From: Gracilariopsis chorda
Lineage: Eukaryota > Rhodophyta > Florideophyceae > Gracilariales > Gracilariaceae
NCBI GenBank assembly: GCA_003194525.1
Contig: NBIV01000086.1
Span: forward strand, 1-64,000
Reading direction: 5' to 3'
Length of the DNA: 64,000 nucleotides
Of this stretch, positions 21,712-33,010 are shown piece after piece. Position numbers and translations under genes: made by a program. Position 1 is the first letter of the stretch. Each line of letters begins with the position of its first letter. The notes under the pieces are model-generated. The model was not told the DNA's origin and searched no databases. It saw only the letters and a list, made by a program, of their open reading frames with translations.

Positions 21712-23231
21712 GGTGCCACTATATCCGAAAAGTTCGGGATAAACCGTCGGTAGACGTTGACCCGCCCTAAAAAGGAGCGGAGTTTCGTTTGAGTGCGGGG
21801 TTCCTTAGCCTCAACGAGGGACTTGACTCGAGCCTTCTCGATCATTAACCGTCCCGGACGGATGATATGTCCCAGATACTTGACAGTATCTGTGAAGAAC
21901 TCGCACTTTCTCAACTTGAGGATAATTCCTGCATCGCGGACCACGGCCAGAACGTCCCTGACATGGGTGAGATGGTCGTCCAAGTTATTGGAGAAGATGA
22001 TAATATCTTCCAGGTAGACCAGGCAGCTCGGCCACTTGAAGCGGTTCAATAGAATATGTATTGCACGCTGAAAGGTGGCGGGAGCGTTGGTCAAACCAAA
22101 CAGCATCCGCTTGAAGCGGTACGATCCTGCGTGGCAGGTGAACGCGGTCTTATCGCGATCCTCCTGTCTAACAGAGACCTGCCAATAACCCCAATTGGCG
22201 TCCAAAGCCGTGAACACGGTAGGGTCTCCGAGGGATTCGATGCACTCGTCCATACGAGGGATGGGATATGTGTCCCTAACAGTCACGGCATTGAGCCGGC
22301 GATAGTCGACCCAGAACCTCCAGGTTCCGTCGGCCTTCAAAACCAGTACAACTGTGGATGCCCAGGGTGATTGAGCGGATTCTATCACACCTGAGCGGAG
22401 CATTTTGTGCACTTGGGACTGCTCTTCTTCCCGAGCGTTCGGTCCTGCCCTGTGAAGGGGTTGTGCCATCGGACTTGCACCCGGTAACAAATCTATCCGG
22501 TGTTCCGTAGCATTAATCTCGCCGAGCGAGCCATCCCACATCGTGGTAAATTCCCGTAGCATTGCACGGAGTTTGTCGCAGTGTGACTCCGGCACATGGC
22601 TGAGGTCTATATCTTCGAATGCCTTTATGGGGTCCACTCGGTCAGAACGCGCTGTAACATTGCCCTGTGATACTGATGTGGCAGTCGGACCCGAGTTATT
22701 CGGGGTGTTTGATGTTAAAACAACGATTTCCTCTCCCTCCTTTGACGCCAGTTCGTCAGTGGTGGGGGTGGCTTCCTCAGAAGAGGCGGCAATTCCGAGA
22801 ACATCGGCGGTCGTCATCTTCGTCGGGAGCATCCCAAGGGGGTGTGGAGTGACGCTTCCAATTTCTTGGTTCTTTACCAGATACTGGGGGCGCTGGCCAA
22901 GATTGGCAACGAGTATCCGGAAAGGAGCATCCGGGGTAACGTGAAAAATTCCGTTCGCCAGCGCGAGCTGGTATTTCTCATATAACGAGGACAGAGGTTG
23001 AATAACCCGAAGACCGTGTTGACGGCAATTGACTTGCACCCAGACTTGGGACTCAGGCGGTATAGAAACCGAGGCTGCGACTCGAAGTTTGGTGGACTCG
23101 CGAGACGTGGGCGGTGGTTCCTGCGCAGCAGGCAGTGGGACTTGCTTCTGCGAAGCACCCTTCAACGGGCGACGGACGATCGGGACTGACGATCCGTCTT
23201 CGAATTCCACACGACTAAGGCGGGGCCTCAT
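21708..23231 (-). pseudogene. Gypsy reverse transcriptase region (fossil)
   Basis: This is a 507-codon frame. The canonical blocks appear in order: WRFWVDYRRLN, FTALDANWGYWQV, KTAFTCHAGSYRFKRMLFGL, NAPATFQR, the active-site region, then YLGHII. The N-terminal third is the spacer after protease. It is the longest open pol piece. Confidence 0.88.
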
Positions 23232-23252
23232 TGCGTCGACAAATCTGTCGCA

Positions 23253-23501
23253 TTAATCACATCCCAGCATGAGTGGAGCGGCCAATGACCGACAAACAAT
23301 AAAGTCGAGCTCCACCACGGAGGTGCCCAACCGCACTACTAAGTCGATGGTACCCACCGTTTTTAATGGATTGCTGTTCGCATCTGCGACGTCGGGAACC
23401 GTTTCGGAACGGATACGAGACGGCACCTGTGGGGGTAGCAATGATTCCACGATGAAGTTGGGGCCTGCACCTGTGTCCAGGACTGTTAGAAATCTCACCA
23501 T
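23253..23501 (-). pseudogene. Gypsy aspartic protease region (fossil)
   Basis: A short frame with the DTGAGPNFI active-site block of retroviral-type aspartic proteases, and a later hydrophobic LGCD-type end. It lies between gag and reverse transcriptase, as expected. Confidence 0.72.
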
Positions 23502-23778
23502 AAATGGGTGTCAAGGCCAAGGTCGGCGTAAACTTTGTAGTTGCGCTTGGCCATGACCAAGACTCTATCCGGGATGTGGGGGTTTTTACTCCGTACCCAC
23601 GGGCGACGCAGCACAGAAAGGTGTGCAGCGTCCACGTCTGCGGTGTCCTTTCTTGAAAGGATTTTCACCGGAGAGCGAGGCAGCGACGCCTCGGGCGTCA
23701 ACAGCCTGATCTCTGAGGACGCCTCTCCCAAAGGGTAGAATCACTCAGTTAATTTTCCTGGGAGGTTCCTGCCGTAGG

Positions 23779-25911
23779 CTATAGTCCAGGATCCTCGACC
23801 ACGAGAGCTTCGTTCCAGGGACCGGGGTTTTTATCCGCATAAGCGGTGGTTGCGTCGGACGTTTGCGCAACTTCGCGATTCGGGTTAGTTGAAGCTAGCC
23901 GCGCACGCGGGATATGTGGCAAGGCATGCGAGAAGTCCGTTTTAGCACGGGGTAGGAAGCCGTCGGAACGGAACGTTTCTCCTCTGGAGTGAGAGCCTCG
24001 TAATTTTTCCACCACCTTGGCCATATCCTTCAGTGAGCAAAGACACTGAGGGGATGTATGGCCATGGGTGTAGCAAAGGTGGCAAATTAGAGCCAACACG
24101 GCAACGCGCCGGTTAATATCCCGAGCATCGGAGAAGCGTACCGCCGGGCGTGTGTTATTCCATCCAGGCCGTTGATAACGGGATTGGCTGTTCATAAACG
24201 GGACTCGTGGCGGCTGAACGCGAATGTTCCCCACGTACAATACGGGGTTGTTTTGTGCCGTTTCGAACGTGTCCTTCGCCGTTGACGGTACGTCCGTGGT
24301 TGGTATAGACACACCATCTCCCTGTGCCTAATTCACGGTGTCGTATCCCTGTTGGAGGGTTCTATCCGCAAAACGCGAGGGCGATGAGGAGTCACTCTCC
24401 AGCTCCAACGCTTTGGCGGACTTAGACCGAGGATTCGGAGTTCTTGCACGAAGTGTTTCCCCTTCCGCTCGAGCGTGCTGAACAAGCTCGAGGTAGGTGA
24501 TTCTCCGCTTGTCCTCGCGGTAACGAGTGACAAGACTCCGGACTGCCGGGTCAAGGCCATCGATGAACATGGTACAACGTTCCCCTGCGCGGTATACATT
24601 CCCACAACGGTGGAAGGCCTTGTTAAGGCGCACCGATTAATAGGTTTCAATCTCGCCTGAGCGCTGACAAGTATCTCGCAAAGCGAGGATTGCCCCCTGA
24701 TTGGAGGTATTGGTGGCATTGGAGCGCAATAAGTATTGCACCCACTCCGGCCAACAGGTTACTCCTCCCTCTGAGGCACGAGATGATCCTCTGACAGAGA
24801 TGTACTGGTCCTCTGCCACTCCCCGTAAGAAATACAGTAATGCCAAATAGGCTTGTCCCTCGTTCATTCTGAGGATATCGGCTTCCACTACAAAGTGAGA
24901 AAGAAATTCCAACACGATAATTGGGTCTTCTCTAGTAAAAAACTGGTTACGCAGTGAGAGTTGCATACGTTTTATGCACTCTTTCACCTTCGTCGTGCCA
25001 CGGGGTGTACGTCCTAAAGAGGAATCTTCGAGCCGGTAGTACCGGTAGGACAATAGTTTCCGATACAACGGGTTCGTCGGTTTTAATTCCCTGAGGCCAG
25101 GGTGTCTTCTACCCTTGCTGCGGGTCCTAATTCCATCTTGGGTGGTGGATGACCGCTTAGAGCGGGAAGAACGCCCTCGTTTCTCGTCCTCCGAATCGGA
25201 GTCCGAGGAACTAGAACTATCTGACCCGTTTCGGGATGAATCCGATGATGTCGTAGAATCAGAATCCGAGTGAGCTCGTTTGTGTTTCCGCTTATAGTGG
25301 CGCTTCTTTCTTGCAGCATGCTGGTCGTGGTGTGACGCAGCTGGTGCCAGATCATCCGGGGACGGTTTATCCATGAGGATAAACTGCTCTAACGTCTCCA
25401 TACGGGCACGAAGCCTATCAAATCGAGAGTCAACTCCTTCTATGAAGGTGGCGCGTTGCCCCAAACTCTCTAACATAGAGTTGACATCGGACCGTAAGAT
25501 ACGGAGATCCTCTGCGACCACCTTTGTATGGGTGTCCATCACCACCTCACGGAGGGTTTGTAATTCACCGACAAAGGTGTTGTGGGCGTTCCACAAAGCG
25601 TGAACCTGAGATTCCAGGGAATTCCCCTGGGGAGTGTTATCGCCCGTCAGACGGGGTTCAGGTGCGGTGGCGGCCACGGCCGGAGCTGGATGAGCACCAT
25701 CCACAGCATTCGATAGCGGAGTCGACGTGGAGTTCCGGGGTTCCCGGGGTGGGTTTGGAGTCCTAGACGAGGCACCCCCAGCATGGCTGGATTTAGCCCT
25801 AGTCGGGATCCGAGAAACGAACCTAAATTTGGGGTTATCTCCACCATTGCGGGAGCGACTGCGCGTAGTCGTAGGCTCCGCAGAGGAGGGCTTCCTCGAC
25901 ATGAGAGCCAA
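23779..25911 (-). pseudogene. Gypsy gag region (fossil)
   Basis: The right part (24637-25911) has a Ser/Pro/Arg-rich start, a coiled-coil-like stretch, a Ser/Asp repeat with basic runs, and the capsid-like YRYYRLEDSSL region. The left part has a CCHC zinc knuckle (C-x2-C-x4-H-x4-C, near 24060-24110). Broken. Confidence 0.75.
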
Positions 25912-25999
25912 CCGTTACGACGGGAAAGCAACGAAACTTCCGGAAAACAAACAAAAGAAACAAAACCTCGAAAGAGGGAACCAAACACCAAAACCGATT

Positions 26000-26015
26000 C
26001 TTAGTCAGGAGTCCA
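26000..26015 (-). other. Gypsy primer binding site
   Basis: Three bases inside the 5' LTR the minus strand reads TGGACTCCTGACTAAG, beginning with the TGG expected for a tRNA 3' end. Confidence 0.55.
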
Positions 26016-26018
26016 CTT

Positions 26019-26814
26019 TGTAGTGCAATGCCCGGAAGCGGGAGTGCACCGAAAGACGTTCGGGATCTTTCCTCGTTAGAGGTGAGCCCAGTTGGGTAGA
26101 GCCCTCCCAGGAGTGGCACGACTATGTCGGGTTGTAAGGCCAAGGCCACCTGTCGCGACTTGCGCAGGGAGGTTGAGGCAAGAATCGGGTATCCGCAGGA
26201 GAAGTGTATGGGGGTGGTCGTCCTCTAGAGAGGTGAGGTTTCTCCGTTAATAGCACGGGCGAACACGAGCCGTGGGTAGCGGGAAAGCCACCATGTGAAG
26301 GGAAAAGTAAGGGGGAGCTGAGTCACGGGTGTCGTGACGAAGACTAACGGCAGTGCCGGTAAATAAACCTTATACAAGGCGAACACCAAGACAGCTGGAA
26401 TACCAGTCCAAATAATCGGGTCCTTTAGATAGGCAAGGGGGTTAGACTTCCCGTATGCGAGGTTGCTTCCCTCCAAAGAGGCGTAGAGAACACGCGAAGG
26501 CGGTGAGGTCTAGAGCCAATTCCCCAGGTTGGGGTCCCCTGTCGGGGAACGTTTACTGGGGCGACGGCAATCCGCCGGCGCACTAAGTACTGACCATCCC
26601 AGAAATGGGTGTAATAATAATAAATAGAATTAACTAAATTACTCCACTTTGGTGGTTCATGCCCACTACTGTGGCCAACCGCCAATTGACTCTTCCGTTT
26701 CCCACGTGTCAAATCCACTATTAGTGGTCGTAGTTCATGCAATGACTACATTACCGAAACATTCGGGAAATCAACCAAGTACCAAGAATCCCTCTCTGAG
26801 GGCATTGCACTTCA
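26019..26814 (-). repeat. Gypsy 5' LTR (796 bp)
   Basis: This is the partner of 15314-16108 and shows the same terminal inverted repeat. It joins Copia reverse transcriptase sequence at its right edge. Confidence 0.9.
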
Positions 26815-27561
26815 TGTTTCACCATGACCTGTCGCTGAAACAGTACAAGGAGACGGTAATGGAGTCGTTTTCGGGTTCGCATGGCAAAGATTGTAATCCA
26901 AAAGTAGTTTCTCTACATACCTCTCTTGGCTTGCACGAATGCCATTCTTATCTCTTTTTACTTCCAGACCAATGAAAGACTTGCCCTCACCAAGAAGGTT
27001 TACCTGAAACAGTTTCTTCATTTTGGCCTTAAAGTCTTCCAAGAGAGACTTTGAATCGGACAGAGTGAGAAGGTCGTCTACAAAGACGACAATAACTAAT
27101 GTGCCACTTCCTGACCTGTACATTTACAGCCTACTGTCCGTCTTCGACTGTTTAAATCCCAGTCGAACTACCTCTTTGTGCAAGAGAGACCCCCAAATTT
27201 GTCGCGCTTGCTTTGCACCGTAAATGGATTTCAACAGTAAGCAAACTTTACCAGGAACATAGGAAGAGCCCGAGGCAATCTGAGGTTGCTCCATTATCAA
27301 TGGATCTTCTAGGTCACCATAAGGATAAGCGTTGCTTATATCCATTGTCTCCAAAAGCAGATTCTGTGCAGCTGCCTTGGCTAACGCTAATCGGAATGTT
27401 TCGAGCCGAGCCACAGGTGCGTACAGATTGTCAGGATCGTAGTCCAAATATGGTCTTTGCATGTCGCATCTTACGATACATCGAGCTTTGGGGAGAATTT
27501 CTGGAGGACTTATACTTATGTTTTTTCCGTTAAAAGTCCACAGAAATGGAAGGAGTTTCAT
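26815..27561 (-). pseudogene. Copia reverse transcriptase region (fossil)
   Basis: Blocks typical of RVT_2 are readable: LETFRLALAKAA, then a METMDI-type block and LLKSIYGAKQA. Further on comes FVDDLL, the Copia form of the reverse transcriptase active-site motif. The Gypsy insertion cuts the region at its left edge. Broken. Confidence 0.8.
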
Positions 27562-29049
27562 TCCTGCCTTCCTGTCAATGAGTCTCCAAGTTTACCTTTC
27601 AACGTGAGCATAGTATTCTCTGTTAATTGCTTCTGCCCATTCGGGAATATGTCTTGCTTCCTCGAAGTTATTTTGAGTACCTTAAACGAGTCGTTTTCAT
27701 CCAAGGAGCGAGAGTTTGCAACTAAGCAGTGCACGAGAGTGGCTTCATAGTACTCCTCTTCCTCTCCATCCAGTCTCTGCTCGGCTTCTGTCCGGCCCAA
27801 GGACGAGAAGTCAAGTAGCGTGTTGATGAATGGTAGATAGTCCTTTGACACCTTGAAGTCCTTTTGCCTGACCATGATCACCTTCTCGGTGGAAAGGATG
27901 TGAACTATGTATAGCGTTTGAGTGCTTTGAATTCCAACGAAGTGTCTCCTCAAAGATCGGGGTAGTAAATTCTTGTTCGGTGCAGTATCAGAACGATAGA
28001 TATACGCCTGACCTTCTTGTTTGAACCTAAGTAGAGTGGAGAACTCGGGCTTTTTACCAAAAAATTCCGTGTAAGGGATCTTCATGTTGATTCTGGAATT
28101 TGGTAGACGGTTCCCTATCCAATTTGCATGGGATATGGCTTCTTCCAAAAGCGTTAGAGGTAGTTTGGATGCGTAGAGAAATGTTTTAGCCATCTTCCAC
28201 AAATCCTGAATGATTTTCTCATCAGCTCCGTTCGACTCGTGTGCATAAGGTGGTGTGTATTCAAGGATTACTACGTTGTCCAATGCATAAGTGACAAGCT
28301 CGTTCGCTTTGTTCTCACCCGCTCCGTCAAGGCGAACGCGGTATAGACGGTTCCTTGGTTGTTCATTTTCCGCGAGAGCCTTGTACCATTTTATGGAGAT
28401 GAAGAATTGTGATTTAGTCAATAGGAAGTAAAGCGATGATGCTCTTGTGGCGTCATCAAGGAGTACCTGCATGTACTTTGATCCTTTTAATGACGTTGGG
28501 GTGATGGGACCCGTTAGGTCTGTATGCGTGAGCTCCAGTGGGGAAGTCGGTAAGGATGAGCATCGTTGTAGTGAAGCTCGTCTGGATCCTGCTTCTAAGC
28601 ATGATGTGCAATGGATGTTTTGAACATCGGACTTCGAGAGATCGGGTGTACCGTTGGACTGGTGGACGGTGGAGAGTAGTCGATCTTTTCCAGGATGTCC
28701 AAGCTTTTCGTGCCAGTATTTTGCTGTGTCTCCAGGTGTTGTAAAATTGGCCTGAGCAGGAGGCAGAGGGATTGGGTTTGGTAGTGGATAAAAGTCCGAT
28801 CTTCGCTGTGCATTGGCGAAGCAGTGCTTGGTTTCGAGAATCCTTTATGATAAACCCGGTAAAGTTATTATCACTACTGAATGTGACAGTATCGTGATCT
28901 GCAAGTATGGACAGAGAGACGAGATTTGAATCGAACGAGGGAGTGTGTTTTGCAGGTACAGATATTCCATCTCCCAAAGGCAACATGATCGTTCCTGTCT
29001 CTCTTATCTCAGACTTTCTGTCGCATGTACGCACTGATTGATTCTCCAC
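27558..29049 (-). pseudogene. Copia protease/integrase region (fossil)
   Basis: The right part covers the protease and the pre-integrase zone. The left part (27558-28472) shows the integrase core and the region after it, including a YTPPYAHESNG-type block typical of Copia integrases. In this family integrase precedes reverse transcriptase, as seen here. Broken. Confidence 0.72.
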
Positions 29050-29241
29050 GGCTCTATAATCCCAGAAGAGGGTTCTATCGTTAACGAAAATATGACTAGC
29101 GCCGCAGTTCAGCCATGTAACTTCCTCATGTTTGTGAACAGATAGCTTTGCCTGTGTTATCGCAATAAACCGACTAGGCTCGGTGTTTTGTCTATCCGGG
29201 TTGGTTTTGCTGGAAATTTTTCAGTTGGAGTCCCATTCCTT

Positions 29242-30081
29242 CTATCTGAAGTTGCTATGACGTATTTGGTTAAAAGATCGTTTCCGGTAATTATCGTTTG
29301 GTTTGGAATGTTTTCTCCAGCGACACTCGGATCGAATGTGGCTGGGTCTTCTACAAAGCCAGCACCAAACCGTTGTGGATCTCCTAACTGGCTTTAGGAT
29401 TGTGGTTTTGAACTTCCGCGCGGCCATATGGTGGTATTGGGAACCACTTTGTATACCAGCGGTTTTGATGGTACTAGTGTAATCACGGTGTTTGCGGCGA
29501 TCCATTTCAGATCTTATGCACGAGACCACCTGATCGTGTTCCATGTTATTGGCATCTGGAGGTAGTGTGACTGCCATTAACTAGTCTGGTAAAGTTCTCA
29601 ATAAACAAGCTGTTTGCTCCTTGTCGGTTACTGGATCTCCAAGACGAGCAAGCTCCAGGAATATTGTTTCGATATCATGGAGATGTTCGAGAATGTTTTC
29701 GTCATCCTTGAACACAAGACTGTTGAGACGTTGTCGAAGATTCATCTTCGTTTGGATGTTGTCCTTTTTCTAAGTAGTCTCAAGCTTGTTCCACACGTCT
29801 AATGCAGAACATTGCGGTCTTTCAAGAAGCTATGACACGGCAAAAATGGGCTGAGTACCAAGGTTCTGCACAATTTGTGATCATGCTTTTCTATCCGCAT
29901 CATCCCATCCGCGGTGAGCTTGGGCAGAGCTCCCACTTTCCAATGGGCGGGCTTCCGTTAATACAAAGAGAACTTGGTCAGCGTTCATTATGTCTCGAAC
30001 ATATATTCTCCATGCGTAATAGTTCGCGTAACCCTTAAGGAGTGGGATTGTTCTCTTGCCTTCTTCTCTACTTCCACTCAT
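29242..30081 (-). pseudogene. Copia gag region (fossil)
   Basis: The start resembles Copia gag proteins, with a PLLKGYANYYAWR-type motif for the conserved Leu-x-Gly-x-Asn-Tyr-x-x-Trp block. Near the left end there is a CCHC zinc knuckle (C-x2-C-x4-H-x4-C), which binds nucleic acid in this family. Broken. Confidence 0.7.
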
Positions 30082-30825
30082 CTGTTTGTTAGTCTGCTTG
30101 ACCTCCTATCTAGCGAGGTTTCTTTTGTCATTCTGTTTGATCTCTAGCTAGCGAGGTTCCGCTACCTTACAGGTTTGACCTCTGGACCCGGGTTACTCTC
30201 TCCCGGTGAGTCACGACTTTCTGCAGCCTGCCAAGCTCCGCGCGAATAAGAGCGAGGTGCGTTTAGTCTCTACAGAACGTCCAAGGGAGGGTAAAAACTG
30301 TAGATAAGTTTTCAATAGTTGACCCCTTCTAGTTCCTTGCAAGACTTGAGCGGAGCTTCGATGGCTAGTAAAGAACAAGGATTATTGAAGACTTTGGGCC
30401 GAACGACGACACACCGTGTCACCAAAGGTACACAGAGCACACCCCAGCTGAGCCGGCTATCCAGTGTGATATCAAATCCTAAGGAGTAATTCAAGTGCCC
30501 AATCGATTCCTGTTTAGGTGCTAGGCTTGCAAGCTGTTCCGCCTATGGTTAAAAGTGGTGGTTGGATGTCCAAGGTAGAAATAAAAGTTGGAAAGCTGGG
30601 TAGTGTGAGCAAAATCAGGTTGTAGGCTTTGAGTCCAATGATGAATTCCACGGTATCCAAAGAGGTTGCAAGGAATGAGATGCGTGCTGTGTAGCTTCGT
30701 TAAGGAGAGAAATACGCGGTTGATGTCGGAAAGGAAGGCTTTTGAGTGGCGGTGGTGGGAGTGGGGGTGGAGGGGTTGACGTGGAAAAAGGGTTAGTTCG
30801 GGGGGGTGGCGGTCGAGGGATGGAT
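30082..30825 (-). other. Copia 5' leader
   Basis: This non-coding stretch lies between the primer site and the gag start. It includes a strongly G-rich plus-strand tract (about 30741-30820), with several runs of three or more G. The rest shows nothing recognisable. Confidence 0.5.
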
Positions 30826-30839
30826 GAGCGATGGGACCA
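30826..30839 (-). other. Copia primer binding site
   Basis: Directly inside the 5' LTR the minus strand reads TGGTCCCATCGCTC. It starts with TGG, as expected for pairing to the CCA end of a tRNA. The tRNA cannot be named from this alone. Confidence 0.6.
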
Positions 30840-30991
30840 TGTGACGAAGTGTGTGGCCTGCAGAAAGCACATATTGTGCTGCCTGCCGCTCCATCATGGA
30901 CTTTATCTTCTAATTTTTTGCTAGCCTAATTTAAGGAGAGTACCGAATGCAGTCTCAACTCGGAGCTGCATTGTAATTTAGAGAATTACAA
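30840..30991 (-). repeat. Copia 5' LTR, interrupted by Helitron array
   Basis: This LTR matches the left LTR from TGTGA up to the second arm of the internal hairpin, where the Helitron array begins. The rest of the LTR should lie beyond the array, outside this window. Confidence 0.8.
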
Positions 30992-31178
30992 GTAGCTCCA
31001 TTGCGTGCTTCGCACCCGTTAAGGAGTAAAAGAAGCATTAGAGTGAAAGTAGTATTTGGGTAGCGTGTTTTGGGTAGTTTGTTTGTAGAATGCAAGTAAT
31101 TTTGGGGAGTAAGTAGAGAAAAGAAAAGAAAAAAATGAAAGAAAAAAGAAGTTGTTTACTTAAAGCTATCAAGTTCGT

Positions 31179-33010
31179 CTAAGAAAGAACTTCGGGGTAC
31201 ACTATTTTACTAGTAGAGGTGCTACCGGCAGGGAGACAGGCCACGATGTTGGACGTGTTGGTGGTCCGAGAAAAGGTGACGTACAGCTGGCCATGCGTGA
31301 AACAGCTATCACGCAAATCCAGTCCGATGCGACCACTATACGACTGACCCTGTGCCTTATTGGTAATGATGGAAAAACAGACACGTACTGGGAACTGGGT
31401 GCGAGTGAAGTTGGGAACCGGAAAGTTGTCGTCTCCAGGTCCACAGGGCATGCGCGGCAGGCAAAGTGCGTTGCAACATTTATTCCAGAAGCGAGTCGAG
31501 GGAACAGTACGTTGCTTTGCATGTCTTCTACGGTATAGATGGCACCATTGACGTGGCCGTTTGAGGGATCAAAGTTGCGAAGGAGCATAACCACAAAGCC
31601 CTTTTTGAGTTTGAGGCGATGGTCCGGCAGCGCTGACCCGGCAGTCAGAATGTTGAGCATCTCGACAGGGTACTGCAGCGCAGCACCGTCCTCGTCGCTC
31701 ACCTTGTCCGCACTGAGGTACATGCGATACGCTCCAGGTATCATGTGGCCTACAAAACCGTTGAGCTCTGGTAGGCGATAGTTTCGTGCAGTTATAATCA
31801 CCGTTGACGTTAGCCAATCCGCATCTATGAAACTTTGAGCGATACCCTGAAAGACGTTGCGGACATTGGTGCGGAACGATTCCACACATTTTACGGTCTC
31901 TGGAAGTGTGAAGGGGTGCTTTGGTGGGACAGGGCCTGGCAGTCTGCACTCTCCAATCTGCAAGAGCGTGTTTGGAAACTCCAGTGCCTCCTTTGTCGCT
32001 GTGGGGTCTCGACGGAGCGCAGAAAGGCGCATGTTCTCAGTCAATCTCAAGGTGCGAAAGTGAGAAAAGAGACTTGAGCGTTTGACGCATGCGTTGACGA
32101 TCACTGATCGAGAGCCGCCACGAACAACGGAGAGAATCTGCCGAAAGTCGCCAGAAAGCAATACGAACTTGCCTCCAAAGGGGAGCTGCGAGCGCGGTAT
32201 GTCACGGAGAGTGCGGTCTACGGCTTCGACGCAGAAGCGATGACACATTACGATCTCGTCCAAGAAAATGAGGTTGACGTTCTCCATCCGATGGGCCAGG
32301 TGCGAGTTGACTGGGATGTTGCACGTGCTCTCAGTGGTGGCTGGGATGGGAATCCTGAACACGGAGTGGGCAGTCAGACCGCCCTCAAGCAGTATGGCTG
32401 CTACAGCAGACGTGGGTACCGTAAGGACGGACTTGCCACGAAGGCGTAACGTCACCTGAATTGCCTTGGAGAGGAAGGTCTTGCCGGTTCCACCCGGAGC
32501 ATCCAAGAAAAAGACGCGAGTGGATGGCTGCGTTGGTGTAGAAGGACCACCAAGACCCGGCAAGCTCTCCGCGGACACACCAGGAAGGATGGCCCCCACG
32601 ACGGTATTGAACTCCAGACGCTGACGCTCATTGAAGAGAGGGAGGGCGGATTGCACAGTGTCGTTCAGCTCCGACTGGATTTGCTGCGGAGACCGAGCTG
32701 GAGCGCGCATTTCCGGTAGGTCCTGCATGGGTGTCGGAAGACCGTACGATGACAGAGACGCCAGTGGGCCACCCATTTCTTGCAATGCCTTTTGCACTTC
32801 TAAGAGAACGTAAGAGCTGGCTCTTTCGTCGTTGGCCAGTGCATGCATCATGCCGCGATGTCGAGTGCGTATATCCTGAAGGAACATCGATAGATGCTGC
32901 TCTACGAGAAAACAGGGGTCCGACGGCTGGCAGTAAAGCAAGATGGTGACAAACAAATGAGAGAGTGGAACAAATGAGGAGCAAAGGACTCGCGTAGTGC
33001 CTGTGTCCAC
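31179..33010 (-). pseudogene. Helitron Pif1-type helicase, copy 1
   Basis: An SF1B helicase domain, expected to unwind DNA ahead of rolling-circle transfer. In the 602-aa frame, Walker A DAPGGTGKT is at 170-178, Walker B LIFLDEI at 247-253, and SGDFRQIL at 286-293. The C-terminal block with ITNKAQGQSY and LYVTFSR lies in another frame because this copy lacks one base near 31480 relative to the other copies. Unlike copies 2-6 it has no stop before that block. The N-terminal part (LFVTILLYCQPSDP) normally continues from Rep. Here it is out of frame with Rep at a 17-nt near-duplication. Confidence 0.85.

Larger units (their letters stand above)
15314..26814 (-). mobile_element. Ty3/Gypsy chromovirus (fossil), nested in Copia
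   Basis: This is an 11.5-kb element reading right to left: 5' LTR 26019-26814, primer site, gag, protease, reverse transcriptase, RNase H, integrase, a long linker with a chromodomain, an antisense ORF, polypurine tract, and 3' LTR 15314-16108. LTRs start TGTAGTGCAATGCCC and end with the near complement. About 26 differences in the first ~370 LTR bases (by eye, about 7%) mean an old copy, but younger than its Copia host. I see no clear 5-bp target duplication. It is broken, with several breaks in gag-pol. Confidence 0.9.
14156..30991 (-). mobile_element. Ty1/Copia LTR retrotransposon (fossil) with nested Gypsy
   Basis: The element reads right to left with the Copia order gag, protease, integrase, reverse transcriptase, RNase H. 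It is bounded by LTRs with TGTGA/TCACA ends: 14156-14336 complete, and 30840 to about 30991 cut by the Helitron array. A Gypsy element (15314-26814) sits between the reverse transcriptase and RNase H parts. Roughly 19-20 differences over ~152 aligned LTR bases (by eye, about 13%) make it the oldest element here. It is broken, with several breaks in gag-pol besides the two insertions. Confidence 0.85.
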
